Part shown: piece after piece, positions 26,237 through 35,534 of the stretch
Layout: each line of letters starts with the position of its first letter
How positions within the stretch are numbered: the first letter of the stretch is position 1
Assembly: GCF_046097095.1 (NCBI RefSeq)
Contig: NZ_CP175698.1
Location: 3,472,001 to 3,536,000, forward strand
Reading direction: 5' to 3'
Length of the DNA stretch: 64,000 nucleotides
Origin: Natrinema sp046097095
GTDB taxonomy: Archaea; Halobacteriota; Halobacteria; Halobacteriales; Natrialbaceae
Notes under the pieces: model-generated
The model's database searches: none
What the model was told of the DNA's origin: nothing
What the model saw: the letters and a program-made list of their open reading frames with translations, nothing else
Translations under genes and position numbers: made by a program

Positions 26237-27319
26237 TCACTCCGTCTGCAGAATCAGCGACTCACAAAGCGCGTCGGGCCCCTCTTCCTCGAGCAGACGC
26301 CGCTGGCGGTCAGCTCCGCTCTCGCGCTCGTAGACGGCTTTGATGCCGTCGATGCCCAGCCGCTCGCACTCGCGGTCGACGAGTTCGCCCAGCTCGACGG
26401 TGCCCTCGAGGTCGCGGTCGATGAAGGCGGCGTTTTGACCGTACCGGATGGCTCGCCACTTGTTCTCGTCGAGTAGCTCGCGGCGGTGCTCGTGGCCGCT
26501 GGCGCCGTCCTCGTACTCCTCGGCGAGCGCCTCGACCAGCGCGTGGGCGTACTCGACGAACGCCAGCACGATTTCGGGGTCGGCCTGTCCGTCCGGCGTC
26601 CGGAGTTCGACCGTTCCGTGGGCGGTGTGGGGTCGGACGTCGTACCAGAGCTCACCCCGATCGTTGATCGAGTCGGTCTCGAGCATTCGACGCTCGAATC
26701 GGTCGAACGCCTCGAAGTCTTCGAAGTGGGTCGGCATCCCGGTGTTTGGCAGCGCCTCGAAAATCTTCGCGCGCGCTGACTGGAGGCCGGTGTCGAACCC
26801 GTTCCAGTACGGCGAGTTCGCGGAGAGTGCGAGCATAACCGGGACGTACCACCGTAGCTCGTTGGCGATCCAGACCGCCTTATCGGCGTCGTCGACGCCG
26901 ACGTGAACGTGGACGCCAGCGGTCGTATTGCGGTGCTGGGGGTACTGGATGCGATCGAGTTGCGCGCGGTAGCGCGGTTTCTCTGCGTGCTCGAGTTCTT
27001 GCCACTTCGCGAGCGGGTGGAGACCGGCGGCGGCGATCCGAAAGCCGTGGGTCTCGGCGTGGTCGACCAACGCCCGGCGGATCGCAAGTAGCGACTCGCG
27101 GGCATCGCCGAGGTCCTCGATCAGCGGCGTCTGGGTCTCGATGACGAACTTGAACAGTTCGTGATCGAGTCGCCCCTCGAGGATCTCGGGCGGGTCGTAT
27201 TCGTAGACGAGTTCGTCGGTCCCGCTGGTGGGACGGCCGTCCTCGCCGACGACGAAACACTCCTCCTCGATTCCCAGCGTTCCCATGCGCGTAAACGATT
27301 CTCGCGACCCGCGGTCCAT
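26237..27319 (-). CDS. gshA: Glutamate-cysteine ligase (haloarchaeal GshA type)
   Basis: 360 residues. It matches the carboxylate-amine ligase/YbdK-GshA family: LGIEEECFVV at the N-terminus, HPLAKWQELE, the metal/ATP motif AGVHVHVGVDDADKAVW, SANSPYWNGFDTGLQSAR and ELRTPDGQADPE. The family ligates glutamate and cysteine to gamma-glutamylcysteine, the major small thiol of haloarchaea, which lack glutathione. An alternative start at the second Met (MGTLGIEEE) is possible because the motif begins there. Monocistronic. Confidence 0.85.
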   Translation of the reverse strand: MDRGSRESFTRMGTLGIEEECFVVGEDGRPTSGTDELVYEYDPPEILEGRLDHELFKFVIETQTPLIEDLGDARESLLAIRRALVDHAETHGFRIAAAGLHPLAKWQELEHAEKPRYRAQLDRIQYPQHRNTTAGVHVHVGVDDADKAVWIANELRWYVPVMLALSANSPYWNGFDTGLQSARAKIFEALPNTGMPTHFEDFEAFDRFERRMLETDSINDRGELWYDVRPHTAHGTVELRTPDGQADPEIVLAFVEYAHALVEALAEEYEDGASGHEHRRELLDENKWRAIRYGQNAAFIDRDLEGTVELGELVDRECERLGIDGIKAVYERESGADRQRRLLEEEGPDALCESLILQTE

Positions 27320-27414
27320 TATACCGTGTTTTCGGCCCCGATAGTAAATACGGTTTGGAGTCGATGTGGACGACCGGAGTCCCGGCCGAGACGAGACTCG
27401 CTGTCTCCGCCACG

Positions 27415-29007
27415 CTATGACGAGACCGTCTCGGCCTCGGGCTCGACGGCCGCCTCGCCCTCGCGGAGCTTGAACTTCTGGATCTTGCCGCTAGGATTCT
27501 TCGGGAGTTCGTCGACGAAGTAGTACGTCCGCGGGCGCTTGAAGTCGGCCAGCCGGTCGCTCTCGAGGGCGAACGCGTCCAGATCCGCTCCGTCAACGCC
27601 GTCGGCGACTACGTACGCGACGATCCGTTCGCCCCACTCCTCGTCGGGTTCGCCAACGACGGCCGCCTCCGCGACGGCGTCGTGTGCGAATAGCACGTCT
27701 TCGACTTCGGCCGGATAGACGTTCTCGCCGCCGGAGACGATCATGTCGTCCTTGCGGTCGACGACGTAGAGGTAGCCGTCGTCGTCCCGATAGCCCAGAT
27801 CGCCGGTGTAGTACCACGTCGTCCCGTCGGCCTCGCGCAGTGACTCCGCGGTCGCCTCCGGCCGGTTCCAGTACTCGCGCATCGTACACGGACTCGAGAG
27901 CAGAATCTCGCCGATCTCGCCCTCGTCGACCGCTCGATCGGGGTCGGCATCGGGTTCGACGATCCGCAGCCGGTGGTTGAGCGCGGGGAGGCCGGCCGAG
28001 CCCTGTTTCGAGAGCTGATCTTCCGGCGGCTGGAAGACGCCCGCGGGGCCGATTTCGGTCATGCCGTAGGCCTGCAGGTAGTCCTCACAGAGGTGCTCCC
28101 GGCAGTTCTCGAGGACCTGTTCGGGCATCGGAGCCGCGCCGTAGAGACCGAGTCGAAGCGAGGAAACGTCGGCGTCCATCTCGGCGGCGGCCATCGAGAG
28201 CGCGTTCCAGGCGGTCGGCGCGGCGAAAACGAGCGTAACGCCATGGTCTTCGATCGCCTCGAGCACAGCGTCGGGTTCGAACTCGTGGTGGATCACGGTA
28301 GCCGCGCCGCGGTGAATCCGCGGAAAGAGGTTGCAGTGGAGTTCGGCGCAGTGGTACAGTGGCATCATCGACAGGCCGACGTCGTCGCGCGTTATCTGTC
28401 CCTCCGCGATGCACAGGAGGTTGTGCTCGACCATGTCTCGGTGTTCGTGGACGACACCCTTCGGCCGGCCCGTCGTCCCCGACGTGTAGATGAAGGCGTA
28501 CACGTCGTCCTCCGTGACGTAGGCGTCGGGTTTCTCGGAGGTGCCCGACTCGAGCATGTCGTAAAAGCCGGTCGCGTACTCGGGGACCTCCTCGCGGTCG
28601 TCGTCGATGTAGACGTACGCCTCGACGGTTTCGAGGCTCGGGCGCGCACCCTCGACCGCTTCCCGCGTCTCGGATTCGAAGAGGACCAGCTTCGCTTCGG
28701 CGTCGTTGACGATGTACTCGATCTCGCCGGCCGGCAGGCGGAAGTTCAGCGGGGTGAAGACGGCCCCGATCTTCGCGCAGGCGTAGACGGTGAGCGCGAT
28801 TTCCGAGCCGTTGTACAGCACGGTCGCGACCCTGTCTCCCTTCTCGATGCCGGCCTCAAGCAACGCGTTCGCGAGCCGGTTTACGCGCTCGTCGAATTCC
28901 GCGTAGGTCCAGCGCTGGTCCTTGCGCGGGTAGACGATCGCGTCGCGGTCGGGATGGCGCTCGATGGCCCCCTCGAGGGTGTCGCAGATCGTGGGGTGTG
29001 ATGTCAT
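27415..29007 (-). CDS. Acyl-CoA synthetase (AMP-forming, long-chain fatty-acid-CoA ligase type)
   Basis: 530 residues from ATG 29007 (the in-frame ATG at 29025 adds six residues). ANL superfamily motifs occur in order: P-loop YTSGTTGRPKGVVHEH, the YGMTEIGPAGVFQP region, WYYTGDLGYRDDDGYLYVVD, and the C-terminal lysine motif PKNPSGKIQKFKLRE. It activates a carboxylic acid through an acyl-adenylate to its CoA thioester. The exact chain length cannot be inferred. It is divergent from or flanked by small genes with no evident metabolic partner. Confidence 0.87.
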   Translation of the reverse strand: MTSHPTICDTLEGAIERHPDRDAIVYPRKDQRWTYAEFDERVNRLANALLEAGIEKGDRVATVLYNGSEIALTVYACAKIGAVFTPLNFRLPAGEIEYIVNDAEAKLVLFESETREAVEGARPSLETVEAYVYIDDDREEVPEYATGFYDMLESGTSEKPDAYVTEDDVYAFIYTSGTTGRPKGVVHEHRDMVEHNLLCIAEGQITRDDVGLSMMPLYHCAELHCNLFPRIHRGAATVIHHEFEPDAVLEAIEDHGVTLVFAAPTAWNALSMAAAEMDADVSSLRLGLYGAAPMPEQVLENCREHLCEDYLQAYGMTEIGPAGVFQPPEDQLSKQGSAGLPALNHRLRIVEPDADPDRAVDEGEIGEILLSSPCTMREYWNRPEATAESLREADGTTWYYTGDLGYRDDDGYLYVVDRKDDMIVSGGENVYPAEVEDVLFAHDAVAEAAVVGEPDEEWGERIVAYVVADGVDGADLDAFALESDRLADFKRPRTYYFVDELPKNPSGKIQKFKLREGEAAVEPEAETVSS

Positions 29008-29119
29008 ACCACAATAATGTACCACGAACGGCCTTATTATTCTTATCGCGCGAAACGTCTCTCAACGTGCACTCGAGACGGTCGTCTCACGCTCGAACCC
29101 AGCCTGATAGGGCTGGGCA

Positions 29120-29251
29120 TCACGACCTCGAATTTTTGGCCGTCTGCTCCGGGTCGAACAGCGCGCAGTTCGGGCACCAGACCGACCCGTCTGCTCGAAC
29201 GATCTTTTTTCCGCTGCAGTCGGCGCAGCGCTCGTCGGCATAGCGGACCAT
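29120..29251 (-). CDS. 43-residue zinc-ribbon micro-protein
   Basis: ATG 29251 to TGA 29120-29122. The sequence reads CADCSGKKI and then WCPNCALFDP, giving two CxxC pairs 14 residues apart, a compact zinc ribbon, with a short polar tail. The ORF is too short for most gene callers but has haloarchaeal codon use and a clean metal site. Function unknown. Confidence 0.6.
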   Translation of the reverse strand: MVRYADERCADCSGKKIVRADGSVWCPNCALFDPEQTAKNSRS

Positions 29252-29587
29252 CTAGCGTGTGGATGGGAGAGAATGGGTTATGGATATTCCGGTGAGAGCA
29301 TCCGCTGTGTCCCTTAGTTCTCACGGCCATTGGCCGCGAGTCGATACGACTGAAAACCGAGTCAGAACTCGAGCCAACGACGATCGAGAAGACCCATCGA
29401 TCGCGACAGGACCGGGAACAGCCGACGGCTCTCCACGTTAGTCGACTACAACCTCGTCAATCGAGTTGACGAAGGATACCACTGTGTTTTCGGTGCGAGC
29501 CGTCGCTCGGCACCGACTGCCTTATGCTATCACACGCCTTACCCTCGAGTGAATGCGGCGGCGCAGCACTGCCGCTGACGAAACCGA
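29252..29587. other. 336-bp gap without a supported gene
   Basis: It separates the divergent zinc-ribbon micro-gene and the broken HtrA gene. GC content drops moderately. No tRNA, repeat or element end is visible. Promoters for both flanking genes should lie here, but I cannot single out a convincing TATA box. Confidence 0.4.
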
Positions 29588-30571
29588 ATGAGCATACCAA
29601 CCACGTTCGAGCAGTTGTATCACGAAACGATTCCCTCGGTGGTTTCGATCTACGTCGACTCGGATCACCGACGGCCGGGCGGGGCCGGCTCCGGGTTCGT
29701 CTACGACGCCGAGCACGTGATCACAAATCAGCACGTCGTCGGGACCGTCGAGGAGGTCGACCTCCGGTTCAGCGACGACTCGTGGAGCGTTGGCCGAGTC
29801 ATCGGCACCGATCCCCACACGGACCTCGCGGCGATCCGCGTCGACGACCTCCCGGCGGACGCGGTTCCCCTGCCAACCGCGGAAAACCCTCCGAATCCGG
29901 GCGAACCAGTCGCGGCGCTCGGTAATCCGATGGGACTGGACGGAACGATCACGACGGGAATCGTCAGCGGCGTGAACCGGTCATCGCCGACGGGGAGCGG
30001 CTTCACCATCCCGGATACGGTCCAGACCGACGCACCGATTAATCCCGGCAACAGCGGCGGCCCGCTCGTCACGCTCGAGCGGGACGTGGTCGGCGTCAAC
30101 CGAGCGAAGGCCGGCGAGAACATCGGGTTCGCCATCTCCGCCGCCGTCGTCGCTTGAGTCGTTCCGGAACTCATCGAACGCGGTCGATTCCGCCATCCGT
30201 ATCTGCGGGTTCGGACGGTTGACGTCTCGCCGACCGTCGCCGAAGCCAACGATCTGGCGAGTCCGCAAGGCGTCCTTGTCGTGGACGCTCCGCTCGGACC
30301 TGCGAGCGCCGCGTTACACGGATGTCGCGCAATCCGACGAGTTCGCGGCCGGGAAATCCCCGTTGGCGGCGACGTAATCGTTGGAATCGATGACCACGAG
30401 ATCGACTCTCACGAAGAACTACAACGGTATCTGCTGACGGAAACGCGTCCGGGTCAAACGATCGAGATCGACGTACTTCGGAAGGACCAACGGGCGACTG
30501 AGCCGGTCGTGCTCGCCGAACGCCCTCGCCGCGCTACCGACCCAGCTAAAACGCGGCAAGGAATCGGATAA
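29588..30571 (+). pseudogene. HtrA/Deg-type serine protease interrupted by an in-frame TGA
   Basis: Codons 1-189 encode the protease domain with an intact triad: His49 (TNQHVV), Asp79 (PHTDLAAI), Ser156 (NPGNSGGPL). Codon 190 (30155-30157) is TGA. The same frame then continues without interruption for 137 codons to TAA at 30569-30571, encoding VVPELIERGRF, a PDZ-like region (VSPTVAEANDLASPQGVLVV) and IPVGGDVIVGIDDHEIDSHE. The intact paralogue at 19078-20160 has RVVPRLIETG at the junction, so CGA to TGA (Arg to stop) explains the lesion. No signal peptide is present. The 189-residue product may still fold as a protease lacking PDZ. Confidence 0.8.
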
Positions 30572-30637
30572 TCCCGTCTCTTCGCGCTCGATAGACGCCC
30601 TCAGACGAGAGAACGGGCTCGTCTGGCCGCAGTGAAC

Positions 30638-31270
30638 TCACCGCGGTCGTGCGATAATTCCGAGGTGGTCCGCATGATACGCCTCGAGCCCCCTACTCTC
30701 CACAATCTCGTACCCCTCAGCTAACTCCTCGCGAACGTCCTCGAACACTGCTGCCGGCTCTCGAGTCACGTCTTCGCTCCGCGCTTTCACGGCCAACAGC
30801 AACTGCCCGTCCTCGGCCAAGAAGCGCCGGTTCTCGAGCGCCACCCGCGCCTGCCCGCGCGTCGCCACGTCCTGCACGATTACGTCGACGTCGGACTCCA
30901 CGACGTGGGCGTAGGTCTCCGGCTTCCGGGCGTCTTTCAGCAGCGGAAAGAGCCGGTCGCGCGATTCCGCGGCCTCGAGCAGGTCGCGCGCCGGCCGCGC
31001 GGCGAACTCGACGGCGTAGGTCGGCCCGGCGAAATCGGCCACGTGGCTCACCGTCGTCCCGCTGGCGGCACCCAGATAGAGGACGGTCTCGCCGCCTGCG
31101 AGGCCGGTGTCCATCCCCAACTCGAGCATCGCGCCGAGCTTCGATCGGTTGGGGTTCCACGCGCGCCACTCCCCCTCGGTCGGTTCGCCGTAGACGGGCT
31201 CCCCTCGAGTCGCGAGTCGCTCGGTGCCGTCGAACTCGCGGCGCTCGACGCCCGCCGGCAGGTCACTCAT
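30638..31270 (-). CDS. flpA: Fibrillarin-like rRNA/tRNA 2'-O-methyltransferase
   Basis: 210 residues from ATG 31270. The SAM-binding fold shows LYLGAASGTTVSHVADFAGP (motif I), YAVEFAARPARDLLEAA and the acidic VIVQDVATRGQARVALENR; the usual C-terminal YHADHLGIIARPR is present. It is the catalytic subunit of archaeal C/D-box RNPs that 2'-O-methylate rRNA and tRNA guided by small RNAs. Its ATG overlaps the end of nop5 by 8 bp, so the two core subunits are translated together. L7Ae, the third protein, is not here. Confidence 0.93.
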   Translation of the reverse strand: MSDLPAGVERREFDGTERLATRGEPVYGEPTEGEWRAWNPNRSKLGAMLELGMDTGLAGGETVLYLGAASGTTVSHVADFAGPTYAVEFAARPARDLLEAAESRDRLFPLLKDARKPETYAHVVESDVDVIVQDVATRGQARVALENRRFLAEDGQLLLAVKARSEDVTREPAAVFEDVREELAEGYEIVESRGLEAYHADHLGIIARPR

Positions 31271-32144
31271 CGTCGGCACCCCCGTCGGTCGCGGCGTCGT
31301 CGCCGTCGCCTGCGTTCCGGGCCTGAATCGTCTCGATCCGCTCGGCGAGTTCGGCCTCGAGTTCGGGCTTTACCTCTCCCGAGTAGTGATCCACGCGCGC
31401 GGCGATGGCCAATTTGCCGGCGACCGCTCGCGCCGCGGAGCCGCGGTTCTCGGGATGGGTCCCCCGCACCGCGTCGTGTGTGTAGATGATTCCGTGTTTG
31501 GGCGACGGGGCGTGGCCCCGTAAGTGGGCAAACAGGGCGTCTTCCGCGCCTAGCACCTGAATCGTGCCGCTGGGTTTCTTCGCCAGTTCCTCCAAGCCGC
31601 CAGCCAGCGAGAGCAGCCGGGCCACCAGGACGGGATCGGCCAGCGTCGAGAGGTTCGGCGCGACGGCCGGGGTCTGTTGCTCGAGGAACGACCGCAGGTC
31701 GTCGGCCTCGTCCGCGAGGTCGGCCACCCGTTCGGCGAGCGATCGGATGGCGGGCTCCTCGAGCGCGTCGCCGGCCTCGCCGCGGGCCAGTTCCCGCGCG
31801 TATTCGACGCCGGTCCCTGCCTCGGGGTCGACGGTGCCGGCCCACTCGGCGAGTCGCTCGGCGAGTTCGTTCGCGGTCCGGCTGCAGTCGTCCATCGCCC
31901 GCACCGCGTGAACTACCTGGCGGTCGTCGGCCCGCTCGCGTTCGGTCACCGCCGCTCGCGTCGCGGCCGTCGTCGCTTCCGTGAGCGCATCGTAGTAATC
32001 GTCCTCGTCGCTCGCAAAGCCCGTCTCGACGGCGACGGTGGGCCAGTCACGAGGCTCGTTGGCGCGGCCCTCGCGGACCGCCGTCGCCAAAGCGTCGGGG
32101 TCGTCGCGGTCGCCGTCCGCGAACCACCCGTCCGTGTCAGTCAT
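31263..32144 (-). CDS. nop5: NOP5/NOP56-family C/D-box RNP scaffold protein
   Basis: 293 residues from ATG 32144. The N-terminal fibrillarin-binding domain is short, followed by the coiled-coil region (about 85-150) and the Nop domain with the conserved APNLSTLADPVLVARLL, LAKKPSGTIQVLGAEDALF and PSPKHGIIYTHDAV. The C-terminal tail is acidic. It bridges fibrillarin, L7Ae and the guide RNA. It is first gene of the nop5-flpA operon. Slightly shorter than eukaryotic NOP56, as usual for archaea. Confidence 0.92.
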   Translation of the reverse strand: MTDTDGWFADGDRDDPDALATAVREGRANEPRDWPTVAVETGFASDEDDYYDALTEATTAATRAAVTERERADDRQVVHAVRAMDDCSRTANELAERLAEWAGTVDPEAGTGVEYARELARGEAGDALEEPAIRSLAERVADLADEADDLRSFLEQQTPAVAPNLSTLADPVLVARLLSLAGGLEELAKKPSGTIQVLGAEDALFAHLRGHAPSPKHGIIYTHDAVRGTHPENRGSAARAVAGKLAIAARVDHYSGEVKPELEAELAERIETIQARNAGDGDDAATDGGADDE

Positions 32145-32228
32145 GGTCGCCCGTTCCCGCCGGGTGCGATTAAAGCCCCCGTTCCGGTCGCTGCCGGTCG
32201 CGGGCAACTCGAGTCGAAAAGAGGGACT

Positions 32229-33356
32229 TCAGACGCCGAACGTCGCCCGCAGCATGTCGCGGGTGCCGGGGCCGAGGCCGACGGCGACGACGGTGATCAT
32301 CAGGAGGACGGCGTAGCGGGGGTTCTCCTCGAAGACGGTGTCGTCGAAGATCCAGATGATGAAGATGGCGGCAGCGACTTTCACGAGGAGGAACGGCCAG
32401 GCAGAGCCGGTTGCCGAAACGACGCTCGCGGGGAGGATATCGGCCGTCGTGTTCGCGATCGCCCGGTTGATCGGGTGCTTGGGGACGAGATTGGCGGGCA
32501 GGCCGAGCGTCGTCGCCCAGTCGAGGCCGACCACGTTCGCGACGCCGTCGACCGCGTGAGCCCAGATGACGACGATCCCCATGTAGCGAGTGCCGCGGTT
32601 CAGTTCCGGCGCGAAGCGGTCGATCGCGACCCAGGTGATCGCCGTCGTCAGCGTCGCACCGACGAGGATGACCAGCGGGATCAGCGGATAGAATTCCGCA
32701 TACGGCTCCGTCGCCGCCGTGTACGCGAGATAGATGATCGAAGCCGTCAGTAGGGTCGTGCCGATCGCGGCCAGCGGGTACTCGTAGCCCGAGACGTAGT
32801 CCTCACGCTCGAGCCAGACCGAACTCACGACCGCGAGCAGGGTGATGGCGAAGACGGTGAAGTAGATCAGCGGACTGATGATAAAGCCCGACCACGGGAG
32901 GTGGATAGCCATCTCGCCGGTCGCCTCGAAGGCGGCCGCGTTGGCGTCCTCGACGACCCGGAGCGCGCCGCCAAAGAGCATGAACGGGAACAGTGCGAAA
33001 AAGCCCGCGCGGTAGCGCTCGATCTCGAGCCGGCGGACGAGGAAGATGATCCCGATCAGCAACAGGACCAGGGTGGGGATGTAGCCCGCATAGGAGACGA
33101 ACGTGTACCCGGGTTCGGCCGTCGGGCCGGCGTTTGCGGGTACCTGGCTACATTTGACCGTCTGGCCGTCGGCCCACGCGGCGCAGCGCCAGCTGTGGGC
33201 GTCGGCGACGACGGGACCCCAGAAGTACTGCCAGATGATATCAACGTATACGCGCTGGGGGAACAGGACGGCGCCGAGGACCACGGCGGCTGCAAGACTT
33301 GCGACGGTCGCGGCCCAGACGCGCTCGGCCCCGTACCGGTCGATGAAGTCATCCAT
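32229..33356 (-). CDS. DUF63 family membrane protein
   Basis: 375 residues with about eight to nine predicted membrane helices. The pattern FALFPFMLFGGALRVVEDAN, AHAVDGVANVVGLDW and the closing WIFDDTVFEENPRYAVLL are typical of the archaeal DUF63 family, for which no biochemical function is established. An N-terminal loop contains two cysteines (SWRCAAW, VKCSQV) that could form an extracellular disulfide. It lies upstream of nop5 on the same strand with an 84-bp gap. Confidence 0.8.
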   Translation of the reverse strand: MDDFIDRYGAERVWAATVASLAAAVVLGAVLFPQRVYVDIIWQYFWGPVVADAHSWRCAAWADGQTVKCSQVPANAGPTAEPGYTFVSYAGYIPTLVLLLIGIIFLVRRLEIERYRAGFFALFPFMLFGGALRVVEDANAAAFEATGEMAIHLPWSGFIISPLIYFTVFAITLLAVVSSVWLEREDYVSGYEYPLAAIGTTLLTASIIYLAYTAATEPYAEFYPLIPLVILVGATLTTAITWVAIDRFAPELNRGTRYMGIVVIWAHAVDGVANVVGLDWATTLGLPANLVPKHPINRAIANTTADILPASVVSATGSAWPFLLVKVAAAIFIIWIFDDTVFEENPRYAVLLMITVVAVGLGPGTRDMLRATFGV

Positions 33357-33442
33357 ATCCGAACCCCGTAGGAGGGAGCGCTTACCGTTTCCGATTTCAG
33401 CGCGGTTGACTGTCCCATCGGCCGCCCGATCCGCGCCGCGAT

Positions 33443-34246
33443 TCAGCCCTCGATCGCCCGGGCCGCTGCGAGCAGTTCGTCGTGAATCGCGCCGTTCGAG
33501 GCCACCAGCCCCGTGCTATCGTGTCGCCAGCGGTCTCCCTCGAGGTCGGTCACGACGCCGCCGGCCGCGCGAATCAACTGGACGCCGGCGACTGAATCCC
33601 ACGAGTTGATCGCCATGTCGGTCATCGCTCCCTCGAGCGCGCCGGTGGCGACCATCGCCAACTCGAGTTGGGCACAGCCAAAGCGTCGCATGTCACCGAA
33701 CCGCTTGACGACCTCGCGGGTGGCCGCGGCGTACCGGTCGCGCTGGTCGAAGTCCCACCAGAAGGTCGGACAGACGGTCGCGACCTCGGGATCGTTGCAG
33801 TCGCTGACCGACAGCGGTTCGTCGTTTCGGAACGGCCCCTTAGGACCGACGCGGTACGTGTCACTGAGGGCCGGACAGTCGAACGCTGCGCCGACGGGTT
33901 CGCCGTCAACGACGGCCGCGACAGCGGTCCCGAACGCGCGGGTGCCGTCGACGTAGTTGTTCGTTCCGTCGATCGGGTCGACGATCCAGGCCGGCCCCGA
34001 TTCCGGGACCTCCTTCAGCGCGCCCTCCTCCTCGCCGACGATCGGATCCTCCGGGTACGCGTCGCGGACCGTCTCGATGACTGTCTGCTGGGCGTCCCGG
34101 TCGACCTGCGTTACGACATCCGTCTTGCCGTTTTTCGCTTCCACCGTGAGGTCCGTTCGGAACGAGTCAGCCGCGACGGCGGCACCGTTCTTGGCTGCCC
34201 GAAGGGCGACTGTCGCCCGGTCGGCGTCGACTTCAGCGTCGCTCAT
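33443..34246 (-). CDS. Inositol monophosphatase/fructose-1,6-bisphosphatase family enzyme
   Basis: 267 residues from ATG 34246. Metal-binding motifs are clear: EEEGAL (VGEEEG), WIVDPIDGTNNYVDGTRAFG and INSWDSVAGVQLIRAAGG. These coordinate Mg2+ at the phosphate site; archaeal members act on inositol phosphate, fructose-1,6-bisphosphate or NADP. Which substrate applies here cannot be told. It is followed on the same strand by DUF63 and the RNP operon with short gaps, although a shared role is not apparent. Confidence 0.88.
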   Translation of the reverse strand: MSDAEVDADRATVALRAAKNGAAVAADSFRTDLTVEAKNGKTDVVTQVDRDAQQTVIETVRDAYPEDPIVGEEEGALKEVPESGPAWIVDPIDGTNNYVDGTRAFGTAVAAVVDGEPVGAAFDCPALSDTYRVGPKGPFRNDEPLSVSDCNDPEVATVCPTFWWDFDQRDRYAAATREVVKRFGDMRRFGCAQLELAMVATGALEGAMTDMAINSWDSVAGVQLIRAAGGVVTDLEGDRWRHDSTGLVASNGAIHDELLAAARAIEG

Positions 34247-34477
34247 TGGTCCACTTCGGTGGCACGGACGGAAAAGTGGTCCTGCCGGCGGTCGCCGAGG
34301 CGGCGGCCCGAGTACCGCGCCGAGCCACGTCAACCACCGACTTACAGATGGTCACCCAGATGTCACGGAAAGCAGGGGAGTCGACCGAGCCGTCGACATC
34401 GTGAGGCGAACCTCGGTATACAGACCTACGCAGGGCGGTTCATGACTCGGACTCGATCCCGGTCGCGGCCACACCGC

Positions 34478-35068
34478 TTACCAGTTTTCTTCGGGGACGT
34501 ACGGGTAACTCCAGAGAGTCACCTGCAGTACGACCGACTTAAACCAGGCGTGATACATCTCGTCGACCTCCGCGTCGGAGTGATCGCCGTTCGCGAGGAA
34601 CTCTCGAATCGTCGCCGTGATCGGATAGATGAACGCGACGAGATATCGCATGTCGATGTGATCGACCGCGTCGGCGTCGTCGGCCTGGTTTTTCTTCTCA
34701 CGGGTGTGACGGCGGCCGATCTCGAACTGGTAGTTCAGCCACTCCTCGTCGTACGGCGTATCGCAGGTGTCGCGAATCCACTGGCCAAATCGCTCGCGCA
34801 CTCGTTCCAGGTAGTCCTCGTCCGGGTTCCCCTCGCCGTCCGTGAAGTAGTACAGCAGGAACTCGTGATCGCCGACGAAGCCGTACCACAACTCGAGCAC
34901 GTCGTCGATCTGGTCCTCGAGGACATCGCCGGCCCGCTCGAGGGCTTGCTCATCGTCTTCGTCGAACAACACGGTCTGCTTGAGCCGGTCGAATTCCGCC
35001 GTACTGATCGGCGCATCGGGAACGTCGTCCGCTCCGTACGCGTAGCCGGGAATCTGATCGTTGCTCAT
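34478..35068 (-). CDS. Protoglobin (heme-binding globin domain protein)
   Basis: 196 residues, the length of methanogen protoglobin (195). Diagnostic residues align: W61-Y62 (ELWYGFVG) on the distal side, Phe94 (RERFGQWI), and proximal histidine His121 in FEIGRRHTREK. In methanogen protoglobin the equivalents are Trp60, Tyr61, Phe93 and His120. Stand-alone domain, with no transducer or cyclase attached, so it probably binds O2, CO or NO for sensing or detoxification. Monocistronic. The C-terminal portion (LQVTLWSYPYVPEENW) is also family-like. Confidence 0.88.
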   Translation of the reverse strand: MSNDQIPGYAYGADDVPDAPISTAEFDRLKQTVLFDEDDEQALERAGDVLEDQIDDVLELWYGFVGDHEFLLYYFTDGEGNPDEDYLERVRERFGQWIRDTCDTPYDEEWLNYQFEIGRRHTREKKNQADDADAVDHIDMRYLVAFIYPITATIREFLANGDHSDAEVDEMYHAWFKSVVLQVTLWSYPYVPEENW

Positions 35069-35287
35069 GAGTCCGGGGCGACCTCCACCACGGGAGGGGA
35101 TAAACGTGACAGGGAAGTCAATTAAATCTGACTGGTTCGAGGAACACACGCGCAGTCTCCTCATCGAGCCAGACCTACTTCTCGAGTACGCGCCGCTACT
35201 CGGGCATCGTCGGCAGAAGGTTGCGAGGGAAGATCGCTTCGTGCTGATCTTCCGCATCTCGTTTGGCGCGCATGCGCCTCACTGCGA

Positions 35288-35370
35288 TGCGAGGGGAGGG
35301 AATCGAACCCACGAACGTCTACACGAGCGGATCTTGAGTCCGCCGCCGTTGACCGCTTGGCTACCCTCGC
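35288..35370 (-). tRNA. tRNA-Leu (CAA)
   Basis: Acceptor stem GCGAGGG (from 35370) pairs with CCCTCGC, followed by discriminator A at 35288. D-arm begins TAGCCAAGCGG; anticodon arm GCGGA-CTCAAGA-TCCGC gives anticodon CAA. A long variable arm (type II tRNA) is present, as expected for Leu. The T-arm GTGGG-TTCGATT-CCCTC contains one U-U mismatch. No intron and no encoded CCA. Length 83 nt. Confidence 0.93.
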
Positions 35371-35534
35371 ACGCATCTCCGACTGAGGTCCTCCCGGTGG
35401 TTAAATCGACCGATCCGCGTTCGGCGACGAACCGACAGAGAAAAGCGTTGTATCAGGCGACGGCCGGCGGTACGATTGAGCTACCGCTCGCTTGAGCCCC
35501 GTGCTCCGTGAGTAGTCGATCCCTGTTCGACTGT

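Noticed and set aside
30155..30157. TGA as a selenocysteine codon in the HtrA-like gene
   Set aside because: The paralogue has Arg here, the site is not catalytic, haloarchaea are not known for selenoproteins, and I see no SECIS-like element. A CGA to TGA nonsense change is simpler.
35161..35376. 71-codon frame overlapping tRNA-Leu
   Set aside because: It runs through the tRNA gene on the same strand and has no coding character.
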